64,000 bases of DNA, taken from positions 51,697,253 through 51,761,252 of the forward strand of contig CM051458.1 in assembly GCA_028274465.1 (NCBI GenBank), given 5' to 3'. The stretch comes from Plantago ovata. Lineage: Eukaryota > Streptophyta > Magnoliopsida > Lamiales > Plantaginaceae. A model generated the notes under the pieces. That model had not been told where the DNA came from. It made no database searches and was given only the letters and a program-made list of their open reading frames with translations. Of the stretch, positions 11,438-24,248 are shown in pieces; position 1 is the stretch's first letter; every line of letters begins with the position of its first letter. A program made the position numbers and the translations under genes.

Positions 11438-11766
11438 TGAAAAATAACAAGTATTATTCGCAAATCAAAGGAAAAACCCATATTGTCTAACAATGGAATG
11501 GAAATTATATTTCTGACAATGGATGGAACAAAATAAACGTTATCAAGTTCTAAACATTGTCCCGAAGGTAAATCTATCTTGCAGCGTCCAACGCGTTTGG
11601 CTTCAACTGGATTGTCGTTCCCAACATGCAAGTCGATTTCACCTTGCTTGACTAGCCTGTGATCAATTAGCCCCTGCATATTATTACAAATGTTTGAGCC
11701 ACAGGCTGTATCTAATACCCAACCATTGGAGTCAAAAGTAGTCATGTTCATTTCAATAACAAACAT
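11434..11766 (-). pseudogene. Copia-A aspartic protease
   Basis: The protease core reads WVLDTACGSNICNN, where related Copia proteases have D-T-G; the Gly is Ala here. The frame is the same as gag, interrupted only by the TAG at 11830-11832, and shifts relative to integrase at its end. Confidence 0.85.
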
Positions 11767-11829
11767 ACCTGAGCTAGAAGTCGGTGGCTTCTCAGCTTGA
11801 TCTGCCCTCAGCTTAGGGCAATCTTTCTT

Positions 11830-12564
11830 CTAGTGGCCCTTGAGCTTGCAATAAAGACAAATCTCGATCCTAAGTCGAAATTTAGCCATCCTACGATAGC
11901 GCACATTCTTGCCACCCTTCTTCCTTTTGGGTCTACGATTGACCCTTAGGAACTCGTTGGCAATGGGTCTCTCAGCAATCAACTCTGTTGCTACCCCAAC
12001 ATTGGGATTGTGAATAGATTGCAACAATCTTTGCACGATCAAGATAATAGAAGCCTTAGCTTCTAGCTCCAAGCCATATCCAACAAGTTGTAAGAGGAAG
12101 TCAATCAATGACTTAACTTGTTCAGGCGACAACTCTTCTGTCCCAAGTCTTTTGATAAGCATGATCTTGATAGCTTCGAACCCTTCACACATCCTTGGAG
12201 TATCCAAGAATGAGGAGAGATATTTCACAATCTCATATGGTTCCTTGTCTCGACATGGTCCAACCATATTGTCAGACATAGCATTCAGCAACAAGTTTTT
12301 TACAAATTCGGCCCTTTCCACTGACATTTCATAATAGCAATCATAGGTTGCCGTAGTGAATTCAGTGGGAGGTGGAGGGATAGGTTCGTCCAAGACGTAC
12401 TCAACCTCGTTGAACCATAGTACCTTTCGTACCTCATGGATCCAATCCACGTAGTTTGGTCTTGTTAGCTTTTGCAACTCCAAGTTGGCAACAAGCTCGG
12501 AGGACGGTATAGCTATTTCTAATTTCCTAAGGAGAAATAATTTAGAACGAAAATAATAAATCAA
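11830..12564 (-). pseudogene. gag: Copia-A Gag with nonsense codon in zinc knuckle
   Basis: This is a UBN2-type Copia Gag: LTRPNYVDWIHEVRKVLW near the N terminus, then a helical capsid region. It ends in the zinc knuckle CLYCKLKGH, followed by TAG (11830-11832) where Trp would be expected, and KKDC continues in frame. One base change therefore separates gag from protease. The true start is uncertain. Confidence 0.87.
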
Positions 12565-13690
12565 CTATTGAAATATTACTTCTAAATACACAGTCAACAT
12601 AACTAAACAACAAGGTCCTTTAGCTGTTTAGCTCCCACTATTTTCACATATGCTTGCCTCTCAAAACAAACATACGGGTAATGTCCAACAAGTTACCGTA
12701 GTGGCCAAGATCCAAATCCATACTATGCTATACTCCAACGGGGGTTGGTCGCATAGCATAATATGACCGGTAGGACTATCCAATTGCGTTACGCAACTCT
12801 TGGGTGTTAAATCTAATTTAACCCGATGCTCTACATATTGTACCTATCGAGGTCGCTAGATTCAATATGCAGTAAGTTATAACCATAGGCTTACTCTAAT
12901 CTGACGATCACTGCGAGTCTGTAAGACGAGGTCGCCAATACAAGAAAACGAAATGAAAGTTCAGAATTAAAGCACCCTATGGAAAGCATCTCAGAAATAC
13001 ATACATATATATATTTCTGCACTTATATTGGTTGGGGCTTGTAGCTTGAGGGTTGTTATCAGTCATCTACAAACAAATAAGGGCGCCGCCTACCCATCAT
13101 GCATGAGCGGTCTACACGTAATGGATGCCTCCTATCCATTCTAGTTCTAAACGCGGTCAAGCACATAATGGGTGCCGCCTACCCATACATAAAATATGCG
13201 GTCCGACATATAAGAGGGCGCCGCCTACCCTCGCATGCATAGCGGTCGAACGGAAAGTAAAATATATGGTATTTAAACATGCATTGTCAAACAATAGCAT
13301 ATCGAGCAAACAAACAAGTAGTAGTCTATGTGGATGCCAAATGACTTCATAATTTCATTATGAAAATTATAATCCCATACTTATAATCTCTATGAAATGA
13401 TTGAAAATTTGGACTAGATTGAAAAATAAAAAATTCTATTGACCAAGTAGCAATTTTCGAAAACCCGAAGGACCTAATTGTAATTTTGAAACCTTGGAGG
13501 TGTTAAATCTAAACTTCAAAAGTATAAGGACTAATTTGCAATAAACAATAAATTGATAAATTATAAATAAGCCCTTTAACTTTATACTAATAAAATTTAA
13601 CCCCTCTAGTTAAAACAATTACAATTAAACCATATTTATATTCCAAATATAAAATTTCAAAATTAATACGAATATACGCAATCAATTAAC
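12565..13690 (-). other. Copia-A untranslated leader with four GC-rich repeats
   Basis: No coding region. Four degenerate repeats of about 45 bases (13079-13255) each carry a version of GGGCGCCGCCTACCC followed by a GCGGTC segment. The same four repeats, inverted, occur in Copia-B at 62440-62610, so they belong to the family leader between PBS and gag. Confidence 0.75.
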
Positions 13691-13705
13691 CTGGCTCTGA
13701 TACCA
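13691..13705 (-). other. Copia-A primer binding site (initiator tRNA-Met)
   Basis: The minus strand reads TGGTATCAGAGCCAG, the standard plant Copia site complementary to the 3' end of initiator tRNA-Met. It lies one base from the LTR end. Confidence 0.95.
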
Positions 13706-15281
13706 CTGTAAGAAAATACGGTCAGAGTTACCCCTAGGGTACGCAGCGGAATTTCAAAAAATTTCTTAACATACATGTTAATTGATTATGTATATGCCGT
13801 ATATATTTAAACACGTCAATTAGAAGACTAACCTTACTTCCAAAGCAAGCACAGCTTCCAAGTCTTCGTAATAATCCGGTATATCTTCTCCTTCGTCGAA
13901 GTCGAAGATATCTGCAATACTCTGATTATCTGCAAGACAATAAGAGTTAGTTTCCAGCTCCTAGAACCTCAACCTTGGTATCCACGGATGAACATCCTAT
14001 CGGAAGAATGCTAGGATATTCTTTGTGTGACCAAGAAGATGGGGCGGCGATTTTCCTCCGGCAAGAGGGGTGGCGCGCGTGGCTTATAGAGGAGAGGGGA
14101 GAGCTTTTATTTTCTCTAAGAAAACTGGGTATTCAACTGTGTGAATGTCTATTGAACTGTGTTTTTAAAAGCTCTCTAATAGTCTATTATATATAGTAGT
14201 CAATAGAAGCCTAAGCATAAGCTATTAGACTTCGTAAAGGAATAAGAATCTAATTCTTATCGCGCTAGGAAACAAATTTCAAGTCTATATTCATTCCCAA
14301 TCAAATTAAAACTCAATCAGGAAAATCTAACTTATCCCTTGGACTTCTAATAGAGGAAGGAGTCGAACTCCATCCCCTACTCAGCTCTCGCGCGCGCGTC
14401 CTACGGGAGATAGGTGGTCCCAATTTTGGGACCCACTTATAGTTCTAAGGCAATTCAAACTCCAAGTAGATTTTGCCCATGTGCATATGTTAATTCTAAA
14501 TTAACATATCCTTTCAAATCAAACCTCTATTATATTTCTAAAATATAATCTTTAATTATAAAATACAATTAATCAGCAATTCAATTAATAATTTCAAATC
14601 ATTAATTGAGCCACTAAATATTATAATTAATTCCAAATCAATTATAATCCATCAATCAAAATTAATTCCAAATCAATTGCGATTCCATCTTCAAGGATAT
14701 TCTGATAAGCTGAATCACCACATAGTGTGACCCATATGGCCTCATTGTATTAAGCAAGCCCTAGACTAGGCAAAATGGAATTCCTAGACGGTTCCATTTG
14801 CAATATTAATACATGAGGACGTTTGAGAGGTTTCTCAAAGAAAACCCTTTCGTTGCAAAGTCTGTTGCGCTCAACGCGGCGATGGTAACGTCCCTTCATC
14901 TGACTGACTCGAATGCATCTAGGATCGATGATGTGTCTATCCAAATAATACATCCACGGGCGTCTCAAGGAGTTGCTTGGTTACTAAGATATACTTATGA
15001 CCATCATAATATATCGATGCACTGGCCAGTGACTTTACCAACACAACTATGAAGACTATGAGCAGTACTCTCCTGTGCTACACATGAGAGATGAATCCTT
15101 CACAGAAACACTTATCATCCTCATTTGTATGTAGCCATAATCCTGGATCGTGTCTTAGGTCAACTGCTTATTCAGAGCTGACATCGACGGGTCCACCAAG
15201 GATATGGGGCAACAAATGTGATGATAAAGTCATGTAAGTCCAAAGGACGACTGGCATCACTTCGACAACTTACCGGTTCCC

Positions 15282-15286
15282 ATATA
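15282..15286. repeat. Target site duplication ATATA of GPR-2 (partner at 23430-23434)
   Basis: ATATA flanks both ends of GPR-2 inside the Copia-A LTR. The interrupted LTR sequence is continuous across it, as judged from the inverted Copia-B copy near 60000-60060. Confidence 0.92.
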
Positions 15287-16546
15287 TGATGAACGTGTCA
15301 GATTCAATCAAATAAATTTGTTATTTAGCCAAAGTCAATCCACAACTACAACGAAAACCGTAGTGTAGTAGTAGAATGACTCGAGTGTCGTTCTCTCAGG
15401 ACTATAACTAGCTTTATCTGTTTAACAAGAAAATATAAAACAGCAAATAAAAAGCAATAGGGGTTTTCAAGCAGATAATGGAGGTTGGTGATAGTATGGT
15501 CCTTCTTAACATAATGGGTCGATAATCATGCATAAATTCCTCGGTCTTGCATAGAGATCTTTGAATGAATCTTGGGTCCTGTTGTAAGTATTAAGCACTA
15601 CGAAGATAATATGGGTCTGACTCATCGACAACTAACGTCCTATTGTGTTCCGTAATCATTCAACACTACGAAGATAACTTAGTCTGATTGGCCGACAAGT
15701 GTCCAAGTGTGCATAATGATCAATACAACATACGAGAATTTTGGTTTCAACTCATCAACGAAATAAAGCAATGACACGGAGTATAATGCGCGATATAGCC
15801 ATTAGCATGATTATCTTCCCTCGCTAAGAATTCACATACTACCACCAACGATAATTTTAGCTACTCATAGGCATGCAATCAATAGCAATCATAGAAGAAA
15901 ACATATTGGAAGAATATAAAATAAGTAGATAAAAGTTGTAAGATACAAAGTTACCGAAGGTTGTCAATCTCCGGATGATTGTGGTCCTACGAGCTCCAAT
16001 CTGCTATGAAAAAGTATCCCCTAAGCTATGGAACTCCCAGGACAGGCCCCGGGAAGTTCCTACCTAAAACTACAGAGAGAGGTGAGAAGGTAGGCTTGGA
16101 AAGATATCATTTCGGAGGAAAAACTTGCAACTATATATAGGCCCGAAATAACTCTGGGGCGGTTCGCCCGAGAGCTGGGGCGGTTCGCCCCCCAGTGTAA
16201 ACGCGTAATTTTCGCGTTTTCGACGCGGTTTTGGATTTCTTTGCCTTTTCGGACTCGGTTTTAGACTTCTAATGGCCTTCTAACCTCCAGATTCGACCCC
16301 TAGACTCCAAATCCTATCCGGAAACCTTCAGATACTCCAAATATGCTTCTGGAACACCAATTCCTTGTAGACTTCAATATAATTGCCCGGAAATCTCCGA
16401 ATTTCAACCAAAACCTGTAAAATAAAATCTAAAGGGAAACGTGACACTATTCTAATAAAATGTACTAAATATAGCTAAATTAACATAGAGGATAGCTAAA
16501 TTAGGTGAAAAAGACTCGAATGAAAGTGTAAAATACAAATTCATCA
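15287..16546 (-). repeat. GPR-2 3' LTR
   Basis: TGATGAA...TTCATCA, 1260 bases. It has two GGGGCGGTTCGCC modules (16155-16192) beside CTATATATAG. The terminus starts GAACGTGTCAGATTC, unlike GPR-1 and GPR-5. Confidence 0.93.
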
Positions 16547-18091
16547 AACTCCCCAAACCGAACCTTTGCTAGTCATCAAGCAACTAAGCTAGACTCTAAT
16601 ACAGAAAACATGCAAAACTGAAAAATGGAGTTTCATGCCAAATAAAATGAACTAAATTACTGAATCTACCAAATAACATATGAACAAAAACCATATAAAT
16701 CAAAGCATGAATATAGGTTGAAGAATACCTCGATTGACTTATACACATCCATATAAGCACTTATGTCAAGACAAGATAGTCTCTCGTAACATTCTCTACC
16801 TGGACCTAGTCAGTGACGACGTAATGATGCATGCTAAGATACGAATGGTTGCCCCGTGCCTATGAAACTGAGGACTTACTGTTGTTCCACCATGTTAAGA
16901 CTTTCCCTCAAAAGAGGTCGAACCAGTACTGGCTCTCATCAAACGAAGGAGGGTTCCCTATAAAAGATAACACTCCCCTATTCTACCCATCTCTCAAGTA
17001 AAGTCTTAAGCTATTCACCACTTCCAGAATGGCAGGACGAGGGTGGTCTAGAACAGATGACACTTAAGACAAAAAAGATAAAAAATAGAAAAACACGATT
17101 ACGAACAATACGAAAAATGGAAAAGACTCAAACTTTGCTAAACTGCTATTTGGCTTTTTTAATTTTTGGACCCTTCATTGATTTTTTGGGGTCTTCTTCT
17201 TTTTTTTCTTTTCTCTTTTTTACTTTCCAGATTCTTTTTTCTTTTTCTCTTTTTTTCTTATGGAATTTTTCTTTCCTTTTTTCGATTTTTTTTCTAGCCA
17301 GCAGTAGCATAACAAAAAGAGAAATAAAATGACTCACACGACTTCCCCAAACCTATTCGAAAGAATAGGTTGGAGTTCAAACTTTACGAAAAAGGAAAAT
17401 CACAATACGAAAAATGAAAAACAGAAACAAGTCTACGATGGTGTAACCCCCTCCCCAAACCTATTTGGAAGAATAGGTTATAAACAAAGGATCACACAAC
17501 CTCACACTACCTCCTTCCTAGGCATTTAGCAATCTCAAAGCATGGTGAAGACTTGTTGCCTCTTAGGTACATAATTACTCGGGAAAACAACCATAAGACC
17601 CTAACATGCATCATCCTATTATAAAGGCCTTCGTGAACCGCAGTAGAGAAAACACCACTAAGTGATGTCGAGACTACCGTGCTCAACTAAGTGCAATACA
17701 TAAATGTGACAAGCCAAGCGAGAAAAACCTCAAACAAATTCATAGAGATGAAGCATACGATTATTGGCATAGCTAGTTGATCTACCCAATAAAAAAGTTC
17801 AAAAAATTCGGCAATAGACTCCATATAAAACATGCAAAACTATCCTAGGAAAGCAGTAAACGTGCAAATGCAAAAGATAAAGCATGCGAGGTACTATACT
17901 CAACCTACCAATGTCAAGCTCCAACCTAACAATACTAGATCACTTAAATCCCATCCCCCTCATGAAATTAACGCTAGTCCCTAGCAGTAAGAAAATGAGA
18001 TAATAAGATGTGATACTAGATGTTACCCCATGGTTTGGCCTCGGTCGGCTGAGTATGCTGTTTGTGAGTTATTGGGCCTCCCCCGTGAGCT
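16547..18091 (-). other. GPR-2 3' non-coding region
   Basis: No coding region. It holds the PPT, a slightly broken TTGCTTG stem (16566-16583), the purine tract (about 17152-17290, purine on the minus strand) and the twin hairpins at 17352-17369 and 17460-17477. Confidence 0.72.
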
Positions 18092-18836
18092 TCATAGTGT
18101 GACATCAGGTCTTCTGGTGGTTGCGGTAGTTCCGTTTTTAGGCCGGTCAGGATCAACTCCTCTATCAGAATCGTCATTGCCCGTATGGCCTTCATCGTCA
18201 CTACTGTCACCATCATCATCACCAGTAGAGTTGCAGTGGCAGGTAGAATTATCAAGACCAGACGTCGATGTTATGGAATCCTCCATCCTGTAGCTCTCCA
18301 ATGGGATGTGAACTGTTGAAGGGGAAAGGGCAGTGGTATCAGGACCTCCCCCTCCGACGATTTACACCACAAGAAGGTTACAGTAGGCTGCTCGGTTACT
18401 CAGAAGTCTTCTACCTTTTTCTCCAATTTCGACCACATTCTCCACTGTTGCTCCGCCCGATGTCAATATGATGTTCACTTCAGAGGTTGGCAAAGGGCAC
18501 CCCAACGAGGGACTGTGTACCCATGTCATTATGTTTTGGAACCAAGCTAGCGCTTTGGAAACTTCTAGAAACTGCGAACTCAAGATCAAATTTGTCGCTG
18601 TGAGAATGTCCCGGTGCCTTCCAGTTCACTCGAACTCTGCAGTCCTCGTGATGGAGGGATGATGTAATAACGGTTTCTGTCCCTTCGGTGGTGCATGAAT
18701 AGGCATAGGAGTCCTTACTCCAGGTGTACTCTAGCTCCTCCTCTCGGATAATCTACGACGTTGTTGCAAAACCCCCTTGCTCGAACGCACATCTAGCGAG
18801 ATCACCTTCCTTGACATGATTCTTCACAACAATCAT
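18092..18836 (-). pseudogene. GPR-2 third-slot ORF, unrecognised, decayed
   Basis: Same two blocks as in GPR-1: an N-terminal block starting with an ATG at 18836 and an acidic C-terminal block with DDGDSSDDEGHTGNDD (18092-18301). A TAG occurs before the IIREEE segment and further frame changes follow. D/E and other conservative exchanges relative to GPR-1 and GPR-5 suggest that the ancestral sequence was coding. Confidence 0.45.
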
Positions 18837-19919
18837 ACGGAATGCTCCCTTCCCTTGGTATGGTACCTACAAACATCTATTAGCACCTCGTATGATGCAA
18901 AACAGACTCAAATATATACTAGAGTAAAAGCGAAAAATACGAGTGATAGAATCAACAATCAAACTCCCCAAACCGCAATGTCTAGCCTAGCTTCTTCATC
19001 ATGCAACATGTCAACGTAACTTCTACGTGCAATACATCACATCATGCTCTCACTAGACAACCAATATCCTTGATAACAACGCTCAATTCATACCATAGCA
19101 GCGCAAAAATTCTACCATCATAAATCCTCATACTCAACAATTAAGCATTCTATTGTCAAATCCACCATCATTACATCAATAAACATAATCATAAGCAAGA
19201 ATCAAAAGATAAAGACATATTGCAGAACATGATATATCATCTAGCAGCAAAATACCCAAATCAACAATCCAAGCAAAATTAAACATGCAATTGAAAGTAA
19301 ATAACACGTCTAATCACACAAACATCATACCCATGCATTCAATAAACATAAATGAAGCTCAAAATAGAAAATCCCCAAATTTGAAATTTAGGGTTCTAAG
19401 GATGATACCTCAGATCTGCAAATCTAACGAATTAGGATGAAATATGTTCGGATAGGATGATAGATCGTGTTATAGGCTTCGAATTAAGCTAAAGAACACT
19501 CAATTTGGTCAAGAAATGAAGAAGTTATGAAGATTTGGAAGCAAAATCGCACTTTTCGGGTTTTTTGGGAGTATGGATGAAGAAGAATGAAGAAAATAAG
19601 GTTTTGGGGTTGAAATCCACGTTTTTAAAGATCTGGGGCTGTGGGGCGGTTCGCCCCGTGCTCCCCAATACGGGGAGACGGGCCCTGATGTCAGAAAATG
19701 CGGTTTAAAATCCCGAAACCAATTTTTTCAAAAAACCACTCGAAAAATCTCACTCAAACAAAAGCATATACGACACAGACATGAACAATTCGCATACGAG
19801 AAGCAAATAGTTGAAGAATGAACGCATGCAGAAACGCAGTAAAGAAAGCGGTAAAAATTCCGGGTTGCTTCCCGGACAGCGTCATTGTTTAAAGTCTTTG
19901 ACTCGACTCCTGTCTGCGC
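18837..19919 (-). other. GPR-2 spacer between gag-PR and third slot
   Basis: No coding region. Only one GC hairpin module remains (about 19640-19658), next to a CTCCCC/GGGGAG pair. The CCGGG-TTGCTT-CCCGG stem-loop lies at 19860-19875. Confidence 0.65.
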
Positions 19920-22004
19920 CTATCTCTTCTTTTTGCGGGTACTAGCCTTCCCCTTCATTGATCTCCTTTCCATGCCACGAACCTGTGAATAAGAAAGAAT
20001 ATAGGCTGCAAGACCACAATAGTGAGTAATAATGTCAGGCGGTTCAGGTGGATCAGGTATGGCTTGCAACACGTGTTGCTTGCCATTTACTTCGATGGTG
20101 CAAGTTCTTTGGTAAATGTCCATCACGGAGCGTAGCTTGGTCAAGAATGTTTGCCGTAAGAGTATGACATCCCCCGTTCCAGGTGCAGACGCCGGCATAA
20201 CTACGAAATTGGTGTATATAGATGCTTCACCAATCTTGACCAACACATTTTTCACAACTTCTTCGGGTCTCATAAATGATCCATCCGCTAGTCGCACAAT
20301 AGCCCTTTCCTCAGATAGTTTTCCAAGGTTACTCTTTTCAAACACATTCAAGGGAATTATGTTTGAGTAGGATCCCGTGTCTAGTGTGGCACAGACATCT
20401 TCAAGCTCACCAATCCCTACCTTAACATCGAAACTTTTAGGGAGTGGTTCGGGATCCTCTTTCTCCTCATCACTTGCGTCAGAACCAAGGTCCTCCTCTT
20501 CTTCCTCAGCCTGTAGTAGTTCTTCCTTCATGCAACACTCGCACCTAACGACCTTCTCAGTGTTGCCTTGTTCCTTACTTGCTCTTCGGTCGATCTACTC
20601 TTGTATCTTTTGATGGGCAAGCCTAGTGCTCTCTTCCAACTTATCAAGCCTTGCCCTAGTCTTCCCAGAATCTTCTTCATACCATTTTAGAAAACATTGT
20701 GTGTGATCGACCATCTTCTGCAAGTTCTCCATCAGTAGAGCCGTCTTCGACTTCGGTGGCTCTTTCGGAGCAGGGTTTTCGCAGTGATCAATACCATAGT
20801 TCAGCCTACTACGGTCTTGGTTAGGTCCATAAGTTTGGTTAGCCGGTGCATATCCTTGATTGTTACGGTATCCTCTTCTCCAGAATCCACCTCGAGGATT
20901 CCTACCGTCTTGTCCGTAGCTAACTTCTTGAGTACCAAACTCCGTAGCAAAAGCTTCTTCTCCTCCTCGAGCCCAGTTGCCATCATCGTATGCCAACTCC
21001 GATCTACACATATGAGCCCCATGCCCATAGTTCTTGCATATTCGGCATACTTCGTTCGGAACAGTTGTTCCGGTGGCGCTCTTGAGGACTTGCTTCAATT
21101 CGTTGGTAAAGCACTCAAATTGATCCCCATTCCCCCTGTACATAGGGGCTTCTTGAGTCTGTGGAGCTTCAGGTCCACGTCTCCTAACCATTGCCCTTGG
21201 GTCCTTGAACTGCGAACCCTTAGCAAGCCTTTCGAAAACAGCCCAGACGGCTTCTGCGGTTTTCTCCCAAATATTGCCTCGGCATTGGAAATCCACCACT
21301 TGTTGGTTCTCAAAGGTTAGTCCATTGTAGAAGTGTTGGACTAGGTCGGAGAGTTAAAAACCATGGTGAGGGCACTTGTTCGTGAGATCTTGGAACCTCT
21401 CGAACGCGGTGTAGATGGTCTCATCATAGTCTTGTTTGAATCCAGTGATTTGCGCCTTAAGCGCGGTAGTCAGAGTGTGTGGGAAGTATTTCTCCATGAA
21501 AGCTGAAAAAACCTTTTCCCAAGTGTCCAGCGAGCCTGCTGGAAGAGAGCTCAGCCATGACTTGGCTCTGTCGCCAAGTCCCATAGCAAAAACCTTCATC
21601 CTCAACTCATCCGTTGTTATGTCAGCTCCGGGTCGTGGGAGTTGGTTGACGAAATCATCGATATCGTTCAAGTACCCCATCACATCCTCCCTTGATAAGC
21701 CATAGAACCTCGGAAGTTGTTGGAATGCGTGGTTCTTGATTTCCAGATCTCAGGTTGCAGGCGAAAGAACTATCGCCGGTCCCCTCATACGATCCTTGGT
21801 GGGTTGTACCCATGCCTTCAGTGGTCTAGCTTCTGCCATTCCATCGATTTCCTTGAATAGACTAATTAGAGATTCAGAGAAATCGGTTTCCTCAATTTCC
21901 TCCAGTGCGCGCCTTTCAAGTAGTCGCCTTCTCTGGTGGTAGACTCTATCGATCTCAGCAATTGAATTAGCAAGCGGTGTTCCTGCAGAACGTGTATACG
22001 GCAT
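19920..22004 (-). pseudogene. gag: GPR-2 gag-protease, three nonsense codons
   Basis: One collinear frame from MPYTRSAGTP to the STRKKKR tail is interrupted by TGA at 21750-21752 (CGA-to-TGA, a CpG-type transition), TAA at 21354-21356 and TAG at 20595-20597. A 69-base in-frame deletion removed sequence near 20555 relative to GPR-5. The zinc knuckle CRICKNYGHGAHMC and protease motif DTGSYSN are intact. Confidence 0.9.
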
Positions 22005-22146
22005 ACACTATCTGTGACAGACTAGGTAAAGAGATTAGAAACAAACTAGGAAAACAGAGAGAGATTAAAAAGAAAAACTAAAACTAAAAGAATTAGGAAT
22101 CTAAAGCTGTAAATAAAAACAAATTAAACAGAAAAAAGGAGTATAG

Positions 22147-22164
22147 TCCCCGGCAACGGCGCCA
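22147..22164 (-). other. GPR-2 primer binding site (tRNA-Asp)
   Basis: TCCCCGGCAACGGCGCCA on the plus strand matches the 3' end of tRNA-Asp completely and lies three bases from the LTR. Confidence 0.93.
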
Positions 22165-22167
22165 ATT

Positions 22168-23429
22168 TGATGAACGTGTCAGATTCAATCAAATAAATTT
22201 GTTATTTAGCCAAAGGCAATCCACAACTACAACGAAAACCGTAGTGTAGTAGTAGAATGACTCGAGTGTCGTTCTCTCAGGACTATAACTAGCTTTATCT
22301 GTTTAACAAGAAAATATAAAAAAGCAAATAAAAAGCAATAGGGGTTTTCAAGCAGATAATGGAGGTTGGTGATAGTATGGTCCTTCCTAACATAATGGGT
22401 CGATAATCATGCATAAATTCCTCCGTCTTGCATAGAGATCTTTGAATGAATCTTGGGTCCTGTTGTAAGTATTAAGCACTACGAAGATAATATGGGTCTG
22501 ACTCATCGACAACTAACGTCCTATTGTGTTCCGTAATCATTCAACACTACGAAGATAACTTAGTCTGATTGGCCGACAAGTGTCCAAGTGTGCATAATGA
22601 TCAATACAACATACGAGAATTTTGGTTTCAACTCATCAACGAAATAAAGCAATGACACGGAGTATAATGCGCGATATAGCCATTAGCATGATTATCTTCC
22701 CTCGCTAAGAATTCACATACTACCACCAACGATAAATTTAGCTACTCATAGGCATGCAATCAATAGCAATCATAGAAGAAAACATATTGAAAGAATATAA
22801 AATAAGTAGATAAAAGTTGTAAGATACAAAGTTACCGAAGGTTGTCAATCTCCGGATGATTGTGGTCCTACGAGCTCCAATCTGCTATGAAAAAGTATCC
22901 CCTAAGCTATGGAACTCCCAGGACAGGCCCCGGGAAGTTCCTACCTAAAACTACAGAGAGAGGTGAGAAAGTAGGCTTGGAAAGATATCATTTTCGGAGG
23001 AAAAACTCGCAACTATATATAGGCCCGGAATAACTCTGGGGCGGTTCGCCCGAGAGCTGGGGCAGTTCGCCCCCCAGTGTAAACGCGGAATTTCCGCGTT
23101 TTCGACGCGATTTTGGATTTCTTTAACTTTTCGGACTCGGTTTTAGACTTCTAATGGCCTTCTAACCTCCAGATTCGACCACTAGACTCCAAATCCTATC
23201 CGGAAACCTTCAGATACTCCAAATATGCTTCTGGAACACCAATTCCTTGTGGACTTCAATATAATTGCCCGTAAATCTCCGAATTTCAACCAAAACCTGT
23301 AAAATAAAATCTAAAGGGAAACGTGACACTATTCTAATAAAATGTACTAAAATATAGCTAAATTAACATAGAGGATAGCTAAATTAGGTGAAAAAGACTC
23401 GAATGAAAGTGTAAAATACACATTCATCA
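22168..23429 (-). repeat. GPR-2 5' LTR
   Basis: TGATGAA...TTCATCA, 1262 bases, with two GC modules at about 23037-23075, one carrying a G-to-A change (GGGGCAGTTCGCCCC). Confidence 0.93.
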
Positions 23430-23934
23430 ATATACACTTCGATGTAGAGTATACATCGATGGGAGTGTCCGGTGGGTACTTCCATTGTTCGGTAATCATC
23501 CATCGAACAACTATGCGCAGTTATGGGAACATTTCTTGATTGTCCAACAATCCGTTCCGTGGCCGTGGGATCGGCTCACACTTGCTCCAACAAGTATAAC
23601 CTCCACGCATACTAGTCTCAGCTGGTTCATTCAGACTCCTACATCCGAGATGAACCTCGACTAGGGAGAGTTTGGGATTGATGATAACTCACATAGCTCC
23701 CACTATCTATGTGATCGGTCATCTATCCGAGGGGACATGTTTAATATCAATACAGACAGAAATAGAGATATGACATGTTGCATGCCTGGTGTAATATAAA
23801 TATGAAAGCTATAGTCAATAGTCAAACAACAAATATATATTATATTACGTTGAGCTGTGTAATAGTACATATATGCCCTCTATAAGGGCTGCATGCCCTT
23901 AATAAGGACTGTCTCTAAGACATATACACTATCA

Positions 23935-24248
23935 GGGCGAGCTGTTATAAAGAGAGTAAGACCTTGCTGTTTTATCAAGTCAAGCGCCTCCTCATATTCA
24001 CCGTCAAGTTCTTGTTCATAGAAGTATCGGATATACTTCTCTTTGGCAAATCCGCCCCATTGCATCATCATCTCACACTTTGCAGTGTCTAGATATGCAG
24101 GCGGCATAGGTTTTTCGGTTATTCGGTCGTTTTTCAACACAATTTTCACTGTGTTGGTTGTCGGAGTTATCACTGGAGCAGTGCTTTTTCCAGCACTGTC
24201 AACCTTAGATGATTTTGATGTATTAGAGGACCGTCTCTTTGGTGCCAT
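23935..24248 (-). pseudogene. SIRE-like third ORF, N-terminal 104 codons
   Basis: The frame starts MAPKRRSSNTSKSSKVDS, a Ser/Lys-rich start, followed by QWGGFAKEKYIRYFYEQEL. This is loosely like the start of plant-transposon-protein or envelope-like third ORFs of plant retrotransposons. It is cut at 23935 by the Copia-A LTR, which supplies an accidental stop. The assignment rests on position and weak resemblance. Confidence 0.45.

Larger units (their letters stand above)
15287..23429 (-). mobile_element. GPR-2: gag-protease-only LTR retrotransposon
   Basis: An 8.1 kb member of the GPR family with LTRs at 15287-16546 and 22168-23429. The two LTRs differ by only a few bases per 300, so the insertion is fairly young by eye. 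Gag-PR has three nonsense codons and a 69-base in-frame deletion. Since the LTRs are similar, some lesions may have been inherited from a defective template that was mobilised in trans. Confidence 0.93.
1..23934 (-). mobile_element. Copia-A: nested Ty1/copia LTR retrotransposon, 3' end cut by window edge
   Basis: A degraded Copia element reads right to left: 5' LTR (13707-23934 with GPR-2 inside), primer binding site, leader, gag, protease, integrase, RT-RNase H (split by GPR-1), polypurine tract, 3' LTR (1-438). The domain order PR-INT-RT-RNaseH is diagnostic of Copia. The integrase and RNase H look Tork/Angela-like to me, but the lineage is only a judgement by eye. Many stops and frameshifts make it non-autonomous now. 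It landed in the SIRE-like fragment, whose sequence resumes at 23935; its own target duplication cannot be checked because the left end is outside the window. Confidence 0.93.
13707..23934 (-). repeat. Copia-A 5' LTR, interrupted by GPR-2
   Basis: The LTR runs TGTAAG...CTATCA. Without GPR-2 and its duplicated ATATA it is about 2080 bases (13707-15286 plus 23435-23934). A palindromic TATTATATATAGTAG at about 14184-14198 is a plausible TATA region. Copia-B carries an inverted copy from 59543. Confidence 0.9.

Noticed and set aside
18362-18589. A frame reading through the middle of the GPR-2 third slot.
   Set aside because: It is in a different frame from the conserved blocks and is not kept open in GPR-1 or GPR-5.
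23880-23934. The last codons of the SIRE-like third ORF frame.
   Set aside because: They are Copia-A LTR sequence, so the frame was counted only to 23935.
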